The notes under the pieces are model-generated. The model searched no databases and had not been told where the DNA came from. It saw nothing but the letters and a program-made list of their open reading frames with translations. A program made the position numbers and the translations under genes. Shown here piece by piece: positions 35,490 to 45,748 of a DNA stretch of 64,000 nt (positions are counted from its first letter, which is position 1; the number at the start of each line of letters is the position of its first letter). The stretch is from Tenacibaculum dicentrarchi (GTDB taxonomy: Bacteria > Bacteroidota > Bacteroidia > Flavobacteriales > Flavobacteriaceae): assembly GCF_964036635.1 (NCBI RefSeq), contig NZ_OZ038524.1, forward strand, positions 2,299,001 through 2,363,000, given 5' to 3'.

Positions 35490-36044
35490 TTATTTTTTAA
35501 CACGTTTTTCATTTTGCTTTACAAACGAAGCCCAGCCTGTATAATTTTTACCGCCAATAACTTTTCCTGAATTATAATGATGACAAACCGCAGCGGCTAA
35601 ACCATCGGTTGCATCTAGGTTTTTCGGCAAGGTTTTTAAGTTTAATAACGATTTTAACATTAAAGCAACTTGCTCTTTACTTGCTTTTCCACTTCCTGTA
35701 ATTGCCATTTTTATTTTCAAAGGTGCATATTCTGTTACGGGAATATCTCGTGATAATGCTGCCGCCATCGCTACACCTTGCGCACGACCTAGCTTTAACA
35801 TCGATTGTACATTTTTACCAAAAAAAGGTGCTTCTAAAGCAATTTCATCAGGATGATACGTATCTATTAATTCAATAGTTCGTTCAAAAATCAGCTTTAA
35901 TTTGATATAATGATTGTCGTATTTTTTTAAAACTAATTCATTCATTTGAACAAATTCCATTTTTTTTCCTACAACTTTTATAATCCCAAACCCCATGATA
36001 CTTGTACCTGGGTCAACTCCTAATATTATTTTTTCTGTCTTCAA
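35490..36044 (-). CDS. ruvC: Crossover junction endodeoxyribonuclease RuvC
   Basis: Resolves Holliday junctions as a dimer. Catalytic acids: Asp11 in 'ILGVDPGTS', Glu70 in 'EIALEAPFF', and Asp143/Asp146 in '[10 protein letters not shown]'; 184 residues. The start codon must be TTG at 36044: the RuvC core begins within six residues of it and an in-frame TAA lies two codons upstream. Next gene on the same strand is hemW. ruvA and ruvB are not in the window. Confidence 0.95.
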   Translation of the reverse strand: MKTEKIILGVDPGTSIMGFGIIKVVGKKMEFVQMNELVLKKYDNHYIKLKLIFERTIELIDTYHPDEIALEAPFFGKNVQSMLKLGRAQGVAMAAALSRDIPVTEYAPLKIKMAITGSGKASKEQVALMLKSLLNLKTLPKNLDATDGLAAAVCHHYNSGKVIGGKNYTGWASFVKQNEKRVKK

Positions 36045-36097
36045 ATTTTATGGCAATTTCTGCAAATACAAAACTAATCAATTATTATTCGGTAAAT

Positions 36098-37720
36098 TTA
36101 TCCAACTTCTAATGATGTAAATTGAAACGTATTTCCATCAAACAACCCTTTATCTGATAATTTTAACGATGGAATAACCAACAATGCCATAAACGATAAA
36201 CTCATATAAGGAGCTTTTAATTTACTTCCCATTTTTTTTGCCATTGCATCTAATTCAGCATAAGATTTTCCAATTTCTACAGCTGGTTTATCAGACATAA
36301 TTCCTGCTACAGGCAATGAAACTATTTTTTCTTCGGATGTTGTTACTGCACAAATTCCGCCTTTATTTTCAATTAATAAATTTACTGCCTTGCAAATAGC
36401 TTCATCAGAAACACCGATAGCAATAATATTATGAGAATCATGTCCAACAGAACTTGCAATTGCACCTTCTTTTAATCCGAAGTTTTTTATAAAAGCTATT
36501 GATGGTTTGGCATTTTTATAACGATTTACAACCGTCATTTTTAATACATCATTTTGAGTATTCGAAACTAAATTCCCATTTTTAATTAACGAATTTGCTT
36601 CAATTTGATTGGTTACCAATTCGCCATCTAAGGCTTCAATAACTCTAATTTTTTCTGTGGATGATTTAAACTCAAAATCAGCAATACTTTTTTTATCTGT
36701 ATTAAAATTATTCAATACCTCAAAAGCTACTGATTTTACAAACGATTTTCCGTTTTCAGCAACTAACTCGCCATTTATATACGTTTGTAAGACCTTAAAT
36801 TGCTCTAAATTTTCGACTACAATAAAATCGGCATCATCACCTTTTTGCAATAAACCAACATCTAAATTATAATGTTTTACAGGATTTACACAAGCTGCTT
36901 TCAATACTTTAAAAACATCAATTCCTTTTGAAACGGCACGTTCACATAATTCATTTATATGTCCTACTAATAAATCATCAGGATGTTTATCATCAGAACA
37001 AAACATCATATTATCAAAATGATTTGGTAATAAATCAATTAAAGCATCAAAGTTTTTAGCGGCACTTCCTTCTCTAATAATTATTTTCATTCCTTTTTGA
37101 AGTTTTTCTAAAGCTTCATCATAGGTAAAACACTCGTGGTCTGTTGAAATTCCTGCTGAAATATATTTTGAAATATCATCGCCTCGCAAAGCTGGAGCAT
37201 GTCCATCTATGGGTTTTTTATTATCTTTTGCATGTTGAATTTTTTTCAAAACCTCAGCATCATCAAATAACACGCCTGGATAATTCATCATTTCAGCTAA
37301 ATATTTGATATCTGAATTTTCCATCATCAATTTAATATCTTCTGAATCGATAATTGCACCAGCACTTTCAAAAGATGTTGCTGGTACACAACTTGGAGCT
37401 CCGAAATTAAACTTTAATGGAACTTTTTTTCCATTTTCAATCATAAAATCGACTCCCTTTACACCTAATACATTGGCTATTTCATGGGGGTCAGAAACTG
37501 TTGCAACTGTACCGTGTGTAACTGCAATTTTAGCAAATTCTGATGGCACTAACATCGAACTTTCAATATGAATATGAGCATCTACAAAACCAGGTAAAAT
37601 ATAATTTTCTATAGTATGATTTTGTGCTATAATATCTTTTATTTTACCATTTTCAACCTGAATAATTCCTTTATAAATTCGTTTATTTTCTATATCAACA
37701 ATATTTCCTTTTACAATCAT
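36098..37720 (-). CDS. ade: Adenine deaminase
   Basis: Converts adenine to hypoxanthine and ammonia in purine salvage. An amidohydrolase with a binuclear metal site: '[14 protein letters not shown]' (HxH), '[13 protein letters not shown]', 'GHAPAL', '[12 protein letters not shown]' and '[11 protein letters not shown]' supply the ligands in order. 540 residues is the usual size of the Ade family. ATG 37720, single gene; the pckA terminator lies just upstream. Confidence 0.95.
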   Translation of the reverse strand: MIVKGNIVDIENKRIYKGIIQVENGKIKDIIAQNHTIENYILPGFVDAHIHIESSMLVPSEFAKIAVTHGTVATVSDPHEIANVLGVKGVDFMIENGKKVPLKFNFGAPSCVPATSFESAGAIIDSEDIKLMMENSDIKYLAEMMNYPGVLFDDAEVLKKIQHAKDNKKPIDGHAPALRGDDISKYISAGISTDHECFTYDEALEKLQKGMKIIIREGSAAKNFDALIDLLPNHFDNMMFCSDDKHPDDLLVGHINELCERAVSKGIDVFKVLKAACVNPVKHYNLDVGLLQKGDDADFIVVENLEQFKVLQTYINGELVAENGKSFVKSVAFEVLNNFNTDKKSIADFEFKSSTEKIRVIEALDGELVTNQIEANSLIKNGNLVSNTQNDVLKMTVVNRYKNAKPSIAFIKNFGLKEGAIASSVGHDSHNIIAIGVSDEAICKAVNLLIENKGGICAVTTSEEKIVSLPVAGIMSDKPAVEIGKSYAELDAMAKKMGSKLKAPYMSLSFMALLVIPSLKLSDKGLFDGNTFQFTSLEVG

Positions 37721-37765
37721 ACTAGTTATTTTAAAGTAACAAAAATAGGTGGTATTTCTACATAA

Positions 37766-37789
37766 AAAAGCATCCTTTCGGATGCTTTT
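37766..37789 (-). terminator. Terminator of pckA
   Basis: AAAAGCATCC and GGATGCTTTT pair around TTTC, 26 nt beyond the pckA stop on the minus strand. Confidence 0.88.
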
Positions 37790-37815
37790 ATATATATTAT
37801 TTTTACAATAGTTAA

Positions 37816-39417
37816 TTAAGCTATTGGTCCACCTGCTAAAATTTCATCATTTGCATTTTCTTCAAATTGCTTAAAGTTTGCTCTAAATGAATCTGCTAAT
37901 TTGTGTGCTGTTTTATAATATTCTTCATCATTATCCCAAGCTTTACGTTGGCTTAATAATTCAGAAGGAACTCCAGGACATTGTCTTGGTTGTGCTAAAC
38001 CGAATATAGAGTGTGTATGATAGTTTTCATCATTTACTTCACCTAATTCACCGTTTAATGCTGCGTTAATCATAGCACGAGTGTATTTAAGTTTCATTCT
38101 ATGACCAACTCCGTAAGGACCTGCTGTCCAACCGGTGTTTATCAACCAAACATTTACCCCTGTTTCTTTCATTTTTTCGCTTAACATTTCTGCATAACGA
38201 GTTGGGTGTAATGGCATAAATGGTGCTCCAAAACAAGCAGAAAAACTTGGTAATGGCTCAGTAACACCTGCTTCAGTACCAGCAACTTTTGCAGTATATC
38301 CTGAAATAAAGTGGTATGCTGCCTGACCTGGTGTTAACTTCGATATTGGAGGCAATACTCCAAAAGCATCTGCAGTTAAGAAAAATACGTTCTTAGGATT
38401 TTTTCCTGCTGATGGTGTTTGAATATTTTCAATATGATGTATTGGGTAACTTACACGTGTATTTTGTGTAATAGAGGTATCATTAAAATCTACATCACCT
38501 TTAGCATCTGTAACTATATTTTCAAGAATTGCACCTCTTTTAATAGCTGCATAAATTTCTGGTTCTTTATCTTTAGATAGGTCGATTACTTTAGCGTAAC
38601 AACCTCCTTCAAAGTTAAATACAGTGTTTTCTGAAGTCCAACCGTGCTCATCATCACCAATCAAACTACGATTTGGGTCAGTAGATAAAGTCGTTTTTCC
38701 AGTTCCTGATAATCCGAAGAAAATAGCAGTATCACCTTCTTTACCAACATTTGCAGAACAGTGCATTGGTAACGTATTTTTAAATACAGGTAAAATAAAG
38801 TTTAAAGCAGAAAAAATTCCTTTTTTAATTTCACCAGTATAACCAGTTCCACCAATTAAAGCAATTTTTTTCTCGAAGTTTAAAATAGCAAAGTTGTGCT
38901 GACGAGTTCCGTCAACCGCAGGATCTGCCATAAAACCTGGTGCATTTACAACCGTCCATTCTGGAGAAAAACCTTTTAATTCTTCTGCAGTTGGGCGTAA
39001 AAACATGTTGTAAGCAAACATATTACTCCAAGGATATTCGTTTACAACTCTAATATTTAGTTTGTAATCTTCATCTGCACACGCATAGCTATCACGTACA
39101 AAAACCTCTTTTTCTGAAAGATAATTAGTTACTTTATCGTATAATTTATCAAATTTTTCTGAGTCGAAAGGAAGGTTTATATCTCCCCACCAAATTTCAT
39201 CTTTTGTAATATCGTCTTTAACGATAAAGCGATCCATTGGAGAACGCCCAGTAAACTCACCTGTTTTTACAGCCAATGCTCCTGAACTAGTGTTTTCTCC
39301 TTGTCCTTTTTCAATAGTTATATCGTGTAACTCGTCTGAAGTTAATTGATAGCGAACCGTAGCATTCTTAATACCTAAGTTTTCTATCGATATCGTTTTT
39401 GTATCAAGATTTGTCAT
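37816..39417 (-). CDS. pckA: Phosphoenolpyruvate carboxykinase (ATP)
   Basis: Converts oxaloacetate to PEP in gluconeogenesis. The kinase-1a P-loop 'GLSGTGKT' is at 235-242, preceded by 'MHCSANVG'; 'GDDEHGW' is the kinase-2/metal motif, and '[13 protein letters not shown]' near 52-64 binds oxaloacetate. From ATG 39417 the protein has 533 residues. A GTG at 39447 is in frame but coincides with the predicted transcription start, so the ATG is right. Single gene. Confidence 0.97.
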   Translation of the reverse strand: MTNLDTKTISIENLGIKNATVRYQLTSDELHDITIEKGQGENTSSGALAVKTGEFTGRSPMDRFIVKDDITKDEIWWGDINLPFDSEKFDKLYDKVTNYLSEKEVFVRDSYACADEDYKLNIRVVNEYPWSNMFAYNMFLRPTAEELKGFSPEWTVVNAPGFMADPAVDGTRQHNFAILNFEKKIALIGGTGYTGEIKKGIFSALNFILPVFKNTLPMHCSANVGKEGDTAIFFGLSGTGKTTLSTDPNRSLIGDDEHGWTSENTVFNFEGGCYAKVIDLSKDKEPEIYAAIKRGAILENIVTDAKGDVDFNDTSITQNTRVSYPIHHIENIQTPSAGKNPKNVFFLTADAFGVLPPISKLTPGQAAYHFISGYTAKVAGTEAGVTEPLPSFSACFGAPFMPLHPTRYAEMLSEKMKETGVNVWLINTGWTAGPYGVGHRMKLKYTRAMINAALNGELGEVNDENYHTHSIFGLAQPRQCPGVPSELLSQRKAWDNDEEYYKTAHKLADSFRANFKQFEENANDEILAGGPIA

Positions 39418-39448
39418 CTTAAAATATTTTAGTTGTGTTAAGTTCACA

Positions 39449-39456
39449 CAAAAATA
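39449..39456 (-). promoter_or_regulatory. -7 box for pckA
   Basis: TATTTTTG on the minus strand; expected start near 39443, leader about 26 nt. It decides in favour of ATG 39417 over GTG 39447. Confidence 0.65.
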
Positions 39457-39500
39457 GGGATTTTTGACCTTAACAGGTTAATTATTGATTTTTTTTATGA

Positions 39501-39887
39501 TTAATTCTTTTTATTTGATAACTTTTTAATAAACTCAAAAGCCATTACAGACCAACCTATTATTAGTAAAACACCACCCAAAGGCGTTACAAACCAAATA
39601 TTTTTTGCGGGTACTTCTACTAACTGAATGGTATAAATTGAACCTGAAAACAGTACAATTCCTGCTATAAAAAGAAAACTTATCCTGTTTTTTTGCTTCA
39701 AATTAAACTCATTGAACATATTTACAAAAAGTAAAACGAGTACGTGTAAAAATTGATACCTGACTGCTGTTTCAAAGCTTTGCAAGGCTTCTGAACTCAA
39801 TTTTGATTTTAAAGCATGTGCGCCAAAAGCTCCTAAAATAACTCCAAGTACTCCTAAGATGGATGCAATTGTTAAATTTCTATACAT
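39501..39887 (-). CDS. DUF423 family small membrane protein
   Basis: 128 residues with four hydrophobic helices. The opening 'GVLGVILGAFGAHALK' and the middle 'AVRYQFLHVLVLL' are the DUF423 (YgdD) signatures. An inner-membrane protein of unknown function. Lone gene between pckA and the divergent saccharopine dehydrogenase-like gene. ATG 39887. Confidence 0.92.
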   Translation of the reverse strand: MYRNLTIASILGVLGVILGAFGAHALKSKLSSEALQSFETAVRYQFLHVLVLLFVNMFNEFNLKQKNRISFLFIAGIVLFSGSIYTIQLVEVPAKNIWFVTPLGGVLLIIGWSVMAFEFIKKLSNKKN

Positions 39888-39964
39888 TTTTACTGATTTT
39901 GTTTAATTTTAAACTTTATTTAACGATATTGTGCTTTAAATAGAAAACAAAAGTACACTATAAT

Positions 39965-41335
39965 ATGAGAAAAATATTAATTATTGGCGCTGGTAGATCT
40001 TGTTCGTCTCTTATAAAATATTTATTAGATAAATCAACAGTAGAAAACTTACACATAACAATTGGTGATCTTTCGCTTAAAAATGCAGAAGCAATTATCA
40101 ATAATCATAAAAATGCAACTGCTGTAGAATTAGACGTTTTTAACGCAAATCAACGTGCACAAGCAGTTCAAAATGCCGATATTGTTATTTCAATGTTGCC
40201 TGCTCGTTTTCATATTGAAGTTGCCAAAGATTGTCTTACCTACGCAAAACACTTGGTAACGGCTTCTTATATTTCTGATCAAATGAAAGCTTTAGATGCT
40301 GATGTAAAAGCAAAAGGCTTGGTGTTTATGAATGAAATTGGTTTAGATCCAGGGATTGACCATATGAGTGCCATGCAAGTAATTGACAAAATTCATGAAA
40401 AAGGCGCTAAAATGTTACTTTTCGAATCATTTTGTGGTGGTTTAGTTGCCCCAGAGAGTGACACAAATTTATGGAACTATAAATTTACTTGGAACCCTAG
40501 AAACGTAGTGTTAGCAGGACAAGGAGGTGCTGCAATGTTTATTCAAGAAAACACCTCTAAATATATTCCATATCATAAATTATTTAGAAGAACAGAGTTT
40601 TTAAATATTGATGGGCATGGTAAATTTGAAGCCTACGCAAACCGTGATTCTTTACAATATCGAAGTATTTATAATTTAGAAAACGTGCCAACAATGTACC
40701 GTGGAACGGTTAGAAAGGTTGGTTTTTCAAGAGCTTGGAATGTATTTGTGCAATTAGGAATGACCGATGACTCTTATACTATTGAAAATTCAGAGAACCT
40801 AACATACCGTGATTTCACTAATTTATTTTTACCCTATTCTCCTTCTGATTCTGTTGAATTAAAATTCCGTTCTTATTTAAAAATAGAACAAGATGATGTA
40901 ATGTGGGATAAATTTTTAGAGTTAGATATTTTTAATCCGACTAAAAAAACAGGTTTAAAAAATGCCACACCTGCGCAAATATTACAAAGCATACTTTCTG
41001 AAAAATGGACGCTTGAAGCCGATGATAAAGACATGATTGTTATGCAACATAAATTTGGATATAAGCTTGATAATCAAAAACATCAGATAGAAAGCAGTAT
41101 GGTTATTAAAGGTGATGACCAAACGTATACTGCAATGGCAAAAACCGTAGGATTACCTGTAGCAATGGCTACTTTACATATTTTAAACGGTAATATTACA
41201 AACCCTGGTGTACAATTACCGATTAAAAAAGAAGTCTACGAACCTATTTTAAAAGAACTAGAAGAGTACGGAATTATATTCGTAGAAAAAGACGTTCCTT
41301 ATTTAGGCTATAATCCTGAAACTATAAAAGGATAA
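39965..41335 (+). CDS. Saccharopine dehydrogenase family protein
   Basis: An NAD(P)-dependent Rossmann protein: 'ILIIGAGRSCSSLIKYLL' at the N-terminus is the dinucleotide loop and 'NADIVISMLPARFH' follows. 'GLDPGIDHMSAM' and 'ESFCGGLVAPE' near 135-165 are typical of saccharopine reductase/LYS9-like enzymes. 456 residues. It probably acts in lysine degradation or synthesis via saccharopine, but no partner (LKR or alpha-aminoadipic semialdehyde dehydrogenase) is adjacent. ATG 39965; terminator downstream. Confidence 0.88.
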   Translation: MRKILIIGAGRSCSSLIKYLLDKSTVENLHITIGDLSLKNAEAIINNHKNATAVELDVFNANQRAQAVQNADIVISMLPARFHIEVAKDCLTYAKHLVTASYISDQMKALDADVKAKGLVFMNEIGLDPGIDHMSAMQVIDKIHEKGAKMLLFESFCGGLVAPESDTNLWNYKFTWNPRNVVLAGQGGAAMFIQENTSKYIPYHKLFRRTEFLNIDGHGKFEAYANRDSLQYRSIYNLENVPTMYRGTVRKVGFSRAWNVFVQLGMTDDSYTIENSENLTYRDFTNLFLPYSPSDSVELKFRSYLKIEQDDVMWDKFLELDIFNPTKKTGLKNATPAQILQSILSEKWTLEADDKDMIVMQHKFGYKLDNQKHQIESSMVIKGDDQTYTAMAKTVGLPVAMATLHILNGNITNPGVQLPIKKEVYEPILKELEEYGIIFVEKDVPYLGYNPETIKG

Positions 41336-41366
41336 AATTTTAGCACTATTTAACTACATTTTTATA

Positions 41367-41400
41367 CAAAAGACATCCGTAAAATGGTGTCTTTTTTTTT
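41367..41400 (+). terminator. Terminator of the saccharopine dehydrogenase-like gene
   Basis: AAAAGACATC pairs with GGTGTCTTTT (one T-G pair) and a run of nine or more T follows. Confidence 0.82.
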
Positions 41401-41473
41401 GGCAGATAAAACACTTAAAAATTAATTAAATGACCTTATATTTACACTTTTTAATCCCCTAAATTAATACGTA

Positions 41474-42112
41474 ATGAAATTAAAAATAGCACTATCTTTT
41501 ATCATTTTTTCAAGCTTCTATGCAACTTCTCAAAATTTTTTTATCGTCAAAAATAACAACCTTTACGGAGTTGTTAATAATAAAGGAATAGAAATTGCTG
41601 CCCCAAAATACAATAGTATCGAACCTTATAATGCCGTAAGAAAAGGGTGGGCTAAGGTAAATCTTAAAAATAAAGTAGGGTTTATTGATAAACTTGGAAA
41701 TGAAGTTGTAGAAGCTGTTTATGATTCTATTGGTAATTTTGGAATGTTTCAAAAAAAATGGGCACTTATAAAAGAAAATAATCGATTAGGTTTTATTGAC
41801 AACAAGGGGCAAAAAGTAATAAACACCAAGTTTGACAAAGTATATGATTTTGACTTATACAAAAAAGGCTGGGCTTTAGTAAAAATTAAAGATAAATTTG
41901 GTTTTATCAATAAAAAAGGGAACACTATTGTTAAAATAAAATACACCGAAATTGACGCATTTGACACCTATAAAAAAGGCTGGGCTAAAGTTTGTGTTAA
42001 CAAAGTAAAATATGGTTTTATTGATACCTCAGGTAAAGAAATAATTCCTGCTATTTATGATAATATTGATGCCTTTTTTAAAACAAAAGACAGTAAAGAA
42101 ACCGAAGAATAA
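41474..42112 (+). CDS. Exported WG-repeat protein
   Basis: A signal peptide (residues 1-19, ending 'SFYATSQ') is followed by about six WG beta-repeats of 20-30 residues, each with a 'KKGWAxVKxxxKxGFIDxxG' core, for instance 'RKGWAKVNLKNKVGFIDKLG' and 'KKGWALVKIKDKFGFINKKG'. 212 residues. WG repeats usually form binding modules; nothing reveals the ligand. Lone gene with its own terminator. Unlike many WG proteins it carries no peptidase or kinase domain. Confidence 0.85.
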   Translation: MKLKIALSFIIFSSFYATSQNFFIVKNNNLYGVVNNKGIEIAAPKYNSIEPYNAVRKGWAKVNLKNKVGFIDKLGNEVVEAVYDSIGNFGMFQKKWALIKENNRLGFIDNKGQKVINTKFDKVYDFDLYKKGWALVKIKDKFGFINKKGNTIVKIKYTEIDAFDTYKKGWAKVCVNKVKYGFIDTSGKEIIPAIYDNIDAFFKTKDSKETEE

Positions 42113-42130
42113 AACACGATACTCTTTTAT

Positions 42131-42169
42131 AAAAAAATCATGTTACCATAAAAGTAACATGATTTTTTT
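42131..42169 (+). terminator. Terminator of the WG-repeat gene
   Basis: AAATCATGTTAC and GTAACATGATTT, with extra A and T pairs, form a 16-bp stem around CATAAAA, then a T-run. Confidence 0.9.
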
Positions 42170-42233
42170 TGTTTATGATTTTATCAAAAAAAACTTTTAA
42201 AAAATAACTTATCTTCTTTAAAATTAGATAAAC

Positions 42234-42329
42234 GTCATGCTGAATTAAGTTCAGCATCGTATCAACAAGGAAAACTACGGCAAATCAGGATGCGAACCTG
42301 AACTGAATTCAGGTTGACGGATTCGATTC
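42234..42329 (+). repeat. Interspersed palindromic repeat R2, full copy
   Basis: Two hairpins in tandem, each with 8-bp arms and a 5-nt loop: ATGCTGAA/TTCAGCAT (42237-42257) and AACCTGAA/TTCAGGTT (42295-42315), joined by ATCAACAAGGAAAA...CAGGATGCG. The left half recurs inverted at 53995-54060, the right half inverted at 52865-52890. It lies in the 263-nt gap between the WG-repeat gene and the B12/radical-SAM gene, which has no other feature besides the terminator. Confidence 0.8.
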
Positions 42330-42375
42330 TTTATTTTTCTGTTATATTTTTTTTAAGATGAAATGCAAACAGGTT

Positions 42376-44259
42376 TTAAACCTTCAAAAACCCTTCAATT
42401 AAATTCGGTTTTTGCGTTGTTTTTGGTACTTCAAAATCGAAATATTTATATAAAGGTATTTCAAATCCTTTGTAATTTAAGTAATTATTTAACGCCGTAT
42501 TTAATCCTTGACTGTACAAATGATGCTCCGCCCCTGTTGGATCTTCATGATATAAATCATTTTCTGCAAATCCTTTAAATTTAGGACCTGTAATTTTAAT
42601 TTCAAAAGCATCAGGATTTTTTCCCACAGGACTATGACTTGTACACGCAAACTGATGCCAAAAAGCAGATTGAATACAATTATTTTGAAATAACTGACGT
42701 ACAACTTCTAGCGAATCAATAGTTTCTTGATCCGTTTCAGTAGGAAAACCAAACATTAAATAAGCATGAACCATAATATTCTCATCTGAAAAAGCTTTGG
42801 TAACTCGTGCCACTTGCCCAATATCTACACCTTTTTTCATTCTAGCAAGTAATCTATCAGATGCCACTTCTAAACCTCCTGTTACAGCAATACATCCCGA
42901 TTTTGATAATAAAGCACAAAGCTCAGGCGTAAAGGTTTTTTCAAAACGAATATTTGTCCACCATGTAATAAATATTTTTCGTTCTAGTAATTTATTAGCT
43001 AAAGCTCTTAACATTTTTGGCGGTGCTGCTTCATCTACAAAATGAAATCCTGTAACACCTGTTTCTGATATTATTTTTTCAATTTTATTAACCAAATCAT
43101 CAGCTGTGGTGTTTTCATAATTACTGATATAATCTAATGTAACATCACAAAAAGAACATTGTTTCCAATAGCATCCGTGGGAAATGGTGAGTTTATTCCA
43201 CTTTCCGTCTGACCACATTCTGTGCATCGGATTCATTACATCTAAAAAAGATAAATATTTATTAGTCGGCAAGCCGATATAACTCGGCGCAGGTAAGTTT
43301 TTATGATGAAATATTGTATTCGGAATTTTATTTGCATAAATAACCTTATTATTTCTACAGATATAAGTTCTTTCTAAAGCTTCCTCTCCTATTTTTCCAT
43401 CTAAAAATTCGGTAATTCTTAACAATGGAGCTTCACCATCATCTAAGGTAATAAAATCTACAAAATTAAAAATTCTGGGGTCAGATAAACGTCTTAATTC
43501 AGTATTACAATAACCGCCACCCATGGCTATTTTTATCTTTGGATATTGTTGTTTTATAAATTGAGCACATCGCAAAGCGGAAAATAAATTCCCTGGAAAT
43601 GGCACAGTAAAACAAATTAAATCATACGATTTTTCGGTTATTTCTGATGTTATTTGTTCCTTTATTTTTTCATCTAAAAGATACAACATTTCATCTTCAA
43701 TTAAAGTAGTTTCATATTGAAGAAATTCATCAATAGTATCAAAACTAGAAGCCGATCGCCCTAATTGTTCGGCATAACGTGTAAAAGAAAAAAACTCATC
43801 GACATTGGCATTTATAAAATCGCCCAATTCTTCTACAAATAAAGTTGCAATATGTTTGGCTTTATCTAAAATTCCTAATTTCCCAAATTCGGTAGTTAAA
43901 TTTTTAGCTAATTTAATACGTCTATGTCCGTGAGGTAAAAAATCTTTATGTACTATTTGATACGCCGCCGTAACTTCTTGCGCTCTCAAATAATTCATCA
44001 CAAAATCTACTTTATCTATATAATTTTCTTGCTGATTTCCTACCAACGGAAAATCATTATTCCCAAGCATTTCAGCCTGTTTGAAAATAGCGTCTATAAA
44101 TTCTTTGGTAAACACAGCGGTAAAAAGCTCGATGCTTAAATCCATCTGCGTAGCATTTACATCTTTAGAATTTAAAAATCCTTTGATGTATGCTGTTGCC
44201 GGATATGCCGTATTTAATTGCGTAAAAGGTGGTGTAATTAAAAGTGTATTAATCGCCAT
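42376..44259 (-). CDS. B12-binding-domain radical SAM protein with CX4CX2C cluster motif
   Basis: 627 residues. The N-terminal third contains a cobalamin-binding-like Rossmann segment ('LICFTVPFPGNLFSALRCAQ', 'IAMGGGYC', 'DDGEAPLL' near 270-280), then the radical-SAM core with cysteines at 363, 368 and 371 ('SHGCYWKQCSFCD'). The spacing is CX4CX2C rather than CX3CX2C. 'GGLEVASDRLLARM' and 'MFGFPTETDQET' are late barrel motifs. There are no precursor-peptide or biosynthetic genes next to it, so its substrate is unknown. ATG 44259; divergent from cydA. Confidence 0.85.
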   Translation of the reverse strand: MAINTLLITPPFTQLNTAYPATAYIKGFLNSKDVNATQMDLSIELFTAVFTKEFIDAIFKQAEMLGNNDFPLVGNQQENYIDKVDFVMNYLRAQEVTAAYQIVHKDFLPHGHRRIKLAKNLTTEFGKLGILDKAKHIATLFVEELGDFINANVDEFFSFTRYAEQLGRSASSFDTIDEFLQYETTLIEDEMLYLLDEKIKEQITSEITEKSYDLICFTVPFPGNLFSALRCAQFIKQQYPKIKIAMGGGYCNTELRRLSDPRIFNFVDFITLDDGEAPLLRITEFLDGKIGEEALERTYICRNNKVIYANKIPNTIFHHKNLPAPSYIGLPTNKYLSFLDVMNPMHRMWSDGKWNKLTISHGCYWKQCSFCDVTLDYISNYENTTADDLVNKIEKIISETGVTGFHFVDEAAPPKMLRALANKLLERKIFITWWTNIRFEKTFTPELCALLSKSGCIAVTGGLEVASDRLLARMKKGVDIGQVARVTKAFSDENIMVHAYLMFGFPTETDQETIDSLEVVRQLFQNNCIQSAFWHQFACTSHSPVGKNPDAFEIKITGPKFKGFAENDLYHEDPTGAEHHLYSQGLNTALNNYLNYKGFEIPLYKYFDFEVPKTTQKPNLIEGFLKV

Positions 44260-44350
44260 AAATATAAATGAACCGCAAAGATACCATCTGATTTATGAAA
44301 AAATTGTAAAATTAGGCTTGGTTTTTAAAATTAATAACCAAAAAAAATTA

Positions 44351-44366
44351 TGTTATAAATGTTACA
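44351..44366. promoter_or_regulatory. CRP/FNR-family-like operator before cydA (tentative)
   Basis: TGTTATAAATGTTACA has the TGT-N10-ACA layout of CRP/FNR-family sites with arms TGTTA and TTACA (one mismatch to a perfect palindrome). Its centre is about 42 nt before the start site predicted from the -7 box, the class II activator position. Confidence 0.4.
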
Positions 44367-44387
44367 TATTTATCTAAAAATATGGAT

Positions 44388-44395
44388 TAAATTTG
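44388..44395 (+). promoter_or_regulatory. -7 box for cydAB
   Basis: TAAATTTG matches TAnnTTTG; the expected start near 44401 is 14 nt before the ATG. No -33 TTG is found, consistent with activator-dependent use. Confidence 0.6.
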
Positions 44396-44414
44396 TTTAA
44401 AAATTTACTTCTCG

Positions 44415-45746
44415 ATGGAAGATATGCTATTTTACGACCGATTGCAATTTGCATTTACAATCACGTTTCATTATATATTCCCACAATTAACCATGGGATT
44501 ATCCTTATTAATCGTGTATTTTAAGTGGAAATACTTAAAAAATAATATTGAAAAATATAATAATTCAGCAAAATTTTTAATGAAAATATTTGCTGTGAAT
44601 TTTACCATGGGCGTTGTTACAGGAATCCCGATGGAATTTCAATTTGGTACTAACTGGGCAAAATTTTCAGAATTAACAGGCGGAATTATCGGGCAAACCT
44701 TGGCGATGGAAGGCATGTTTTCGTTCTTTTTAGAGTCTTCCTTTTTAGTACTTTTTATTTTTGGTGAAAAATTAATGGGGCAAAAACTCCATCTTTTAAC
44801 GGCTTTTTTAGTCTTTTTAGGTTCTTGGGCAAGTGGCTGGTTTATTTTAGCTACCAACGCTTGGATGCAACATCCCGTAGGACATGAAGTTTTAGCAAAT
44901 GGAAAATTCGTCCTAGAAAATTTTGGCGATTTATTTACAAATCCGTGGTTGTTACCCGCTTTTTTACACAATCAAGTTGCCTCGGTTACTACTTCTGCTT
45001 TTGTGGTAGCAAGTATTGGTGCTTTTTATATTTTGAGAAATAAAAACCTAGAATACGGTAAATTACTTTTAAAAACAGGCGTTATTTTTGGGTTTATTGC
45101 CAGTTTATTATTGGCATTCCCTACGGGAGATTTAAACGCCAAAAATGTAGCAAAATATCAACCTGCATCTTTTGCGGCGATGGAAGGAATTTTTGAAACC
45201 GAAGAAGCTGGTGCCGAAATTGTGTTAATCGGGCAACCAAATATGGTAGAAAAAAAACTAGATAATAAAATTGCAGTTCCTAATATTTTAAGCTTTTTAA
45301 CCTATCAAGAATGGGATAAACAAGTGCCTGGAATGGATCAGTTTAAAAAAGAGGAATTACCAGATAATGTTCCTGCACTTTATTATTCGTATCATATTAT
45401 GGTTGGTTTAGGAACAATTTTTATCGGAATTATGGGATTGGCAGTTTTCTTTCTATATCGAAAAAAACTATACACTTTTAAACCATTATTATGGACAATA
45501 ATGTTTTTAGTTCCGTTTCCTTATATCGCTAATATTACAGGTTGGTACACTGCCGAATTAGGAAGACAACCTTATTTAGTGTACGGATTATTGAAAACAA
45601 GTGACGGAATATCGCCAACGGTTTCATCAGGAAATACCTTATTTACCCTTTTAGGATTTGTAGCCTTATATATGTTACTCGGCGCATTATTTTTACTATT
45701 GGTAGGAAAAACAATTCATCAAGGACCTAAACATCAAACACATTAA
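44415..45746 (+). CDS. cydA: Cytochrome bd oxidase subunit I
   Basis: The heme-bearing subunit of quinol oxidase bd, in the inner membrane, reducing oxygen to water at low oxygen tension. His19 in 'FTITFHYIFPQL' is the heme b595 ligand; 'FLHNQVASVTTSAF' holds the b558 His; 'EGMFSFFLESSFL' contains the proton-path Glu. The Q-loop is short and lacks the long E. coli insertion; the quinol motif reads 'LGRQPYLVYG' (Tyr where E. coli has Trp). 443 residues. cydB begins 2 nt after the stop. Confidence 0.96.
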   Translation: MEDMLFYDRLQFAFTITFHYIFPQLTMGLSLLIVYFKWKYLKNNIEKYNNSAKFLMKIFAVNFTMGVVTGIPMEFQFGTNWAKFSELTGGIIGQTLAMEGMFSFFLESSFLVLFIFGEKLMGQKLHLLTAFLVFLGSWASGWFILATNAWMQHPVGHEVLANGKFVLENFGDLFTNPWLLPAFLHNQVASVTTSAFVVASIGAFYILRNKNLEYGKLLLKTGVIFGFIASLLLAFPTGDLNAKNVAKYQPASFAAMEGIFETEEAGAEIVLIGQPNMVEKKLDNKIAVPNILSFLTYQEWDKQVPGMDQFKKEELPDNVPALYYSYHIMVGLGTIFIGIMGLAVFFLYRKKLYTFKPLLWTIMFLVPFPYIANITGWYTAELGRQPYLVYGLLKTSDGISPTVSSGNTLFTLLGFVALYMLLGALFLLLVGKTIHQGPKHQTH

Positions 45747-45748
45747 TT

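Noticed and set aside
41474..42112. WG-repeat protein as part of an effector or defence system
   Set aside because: Alone, exported and without any catalytic domain; nothing around it supports a system.
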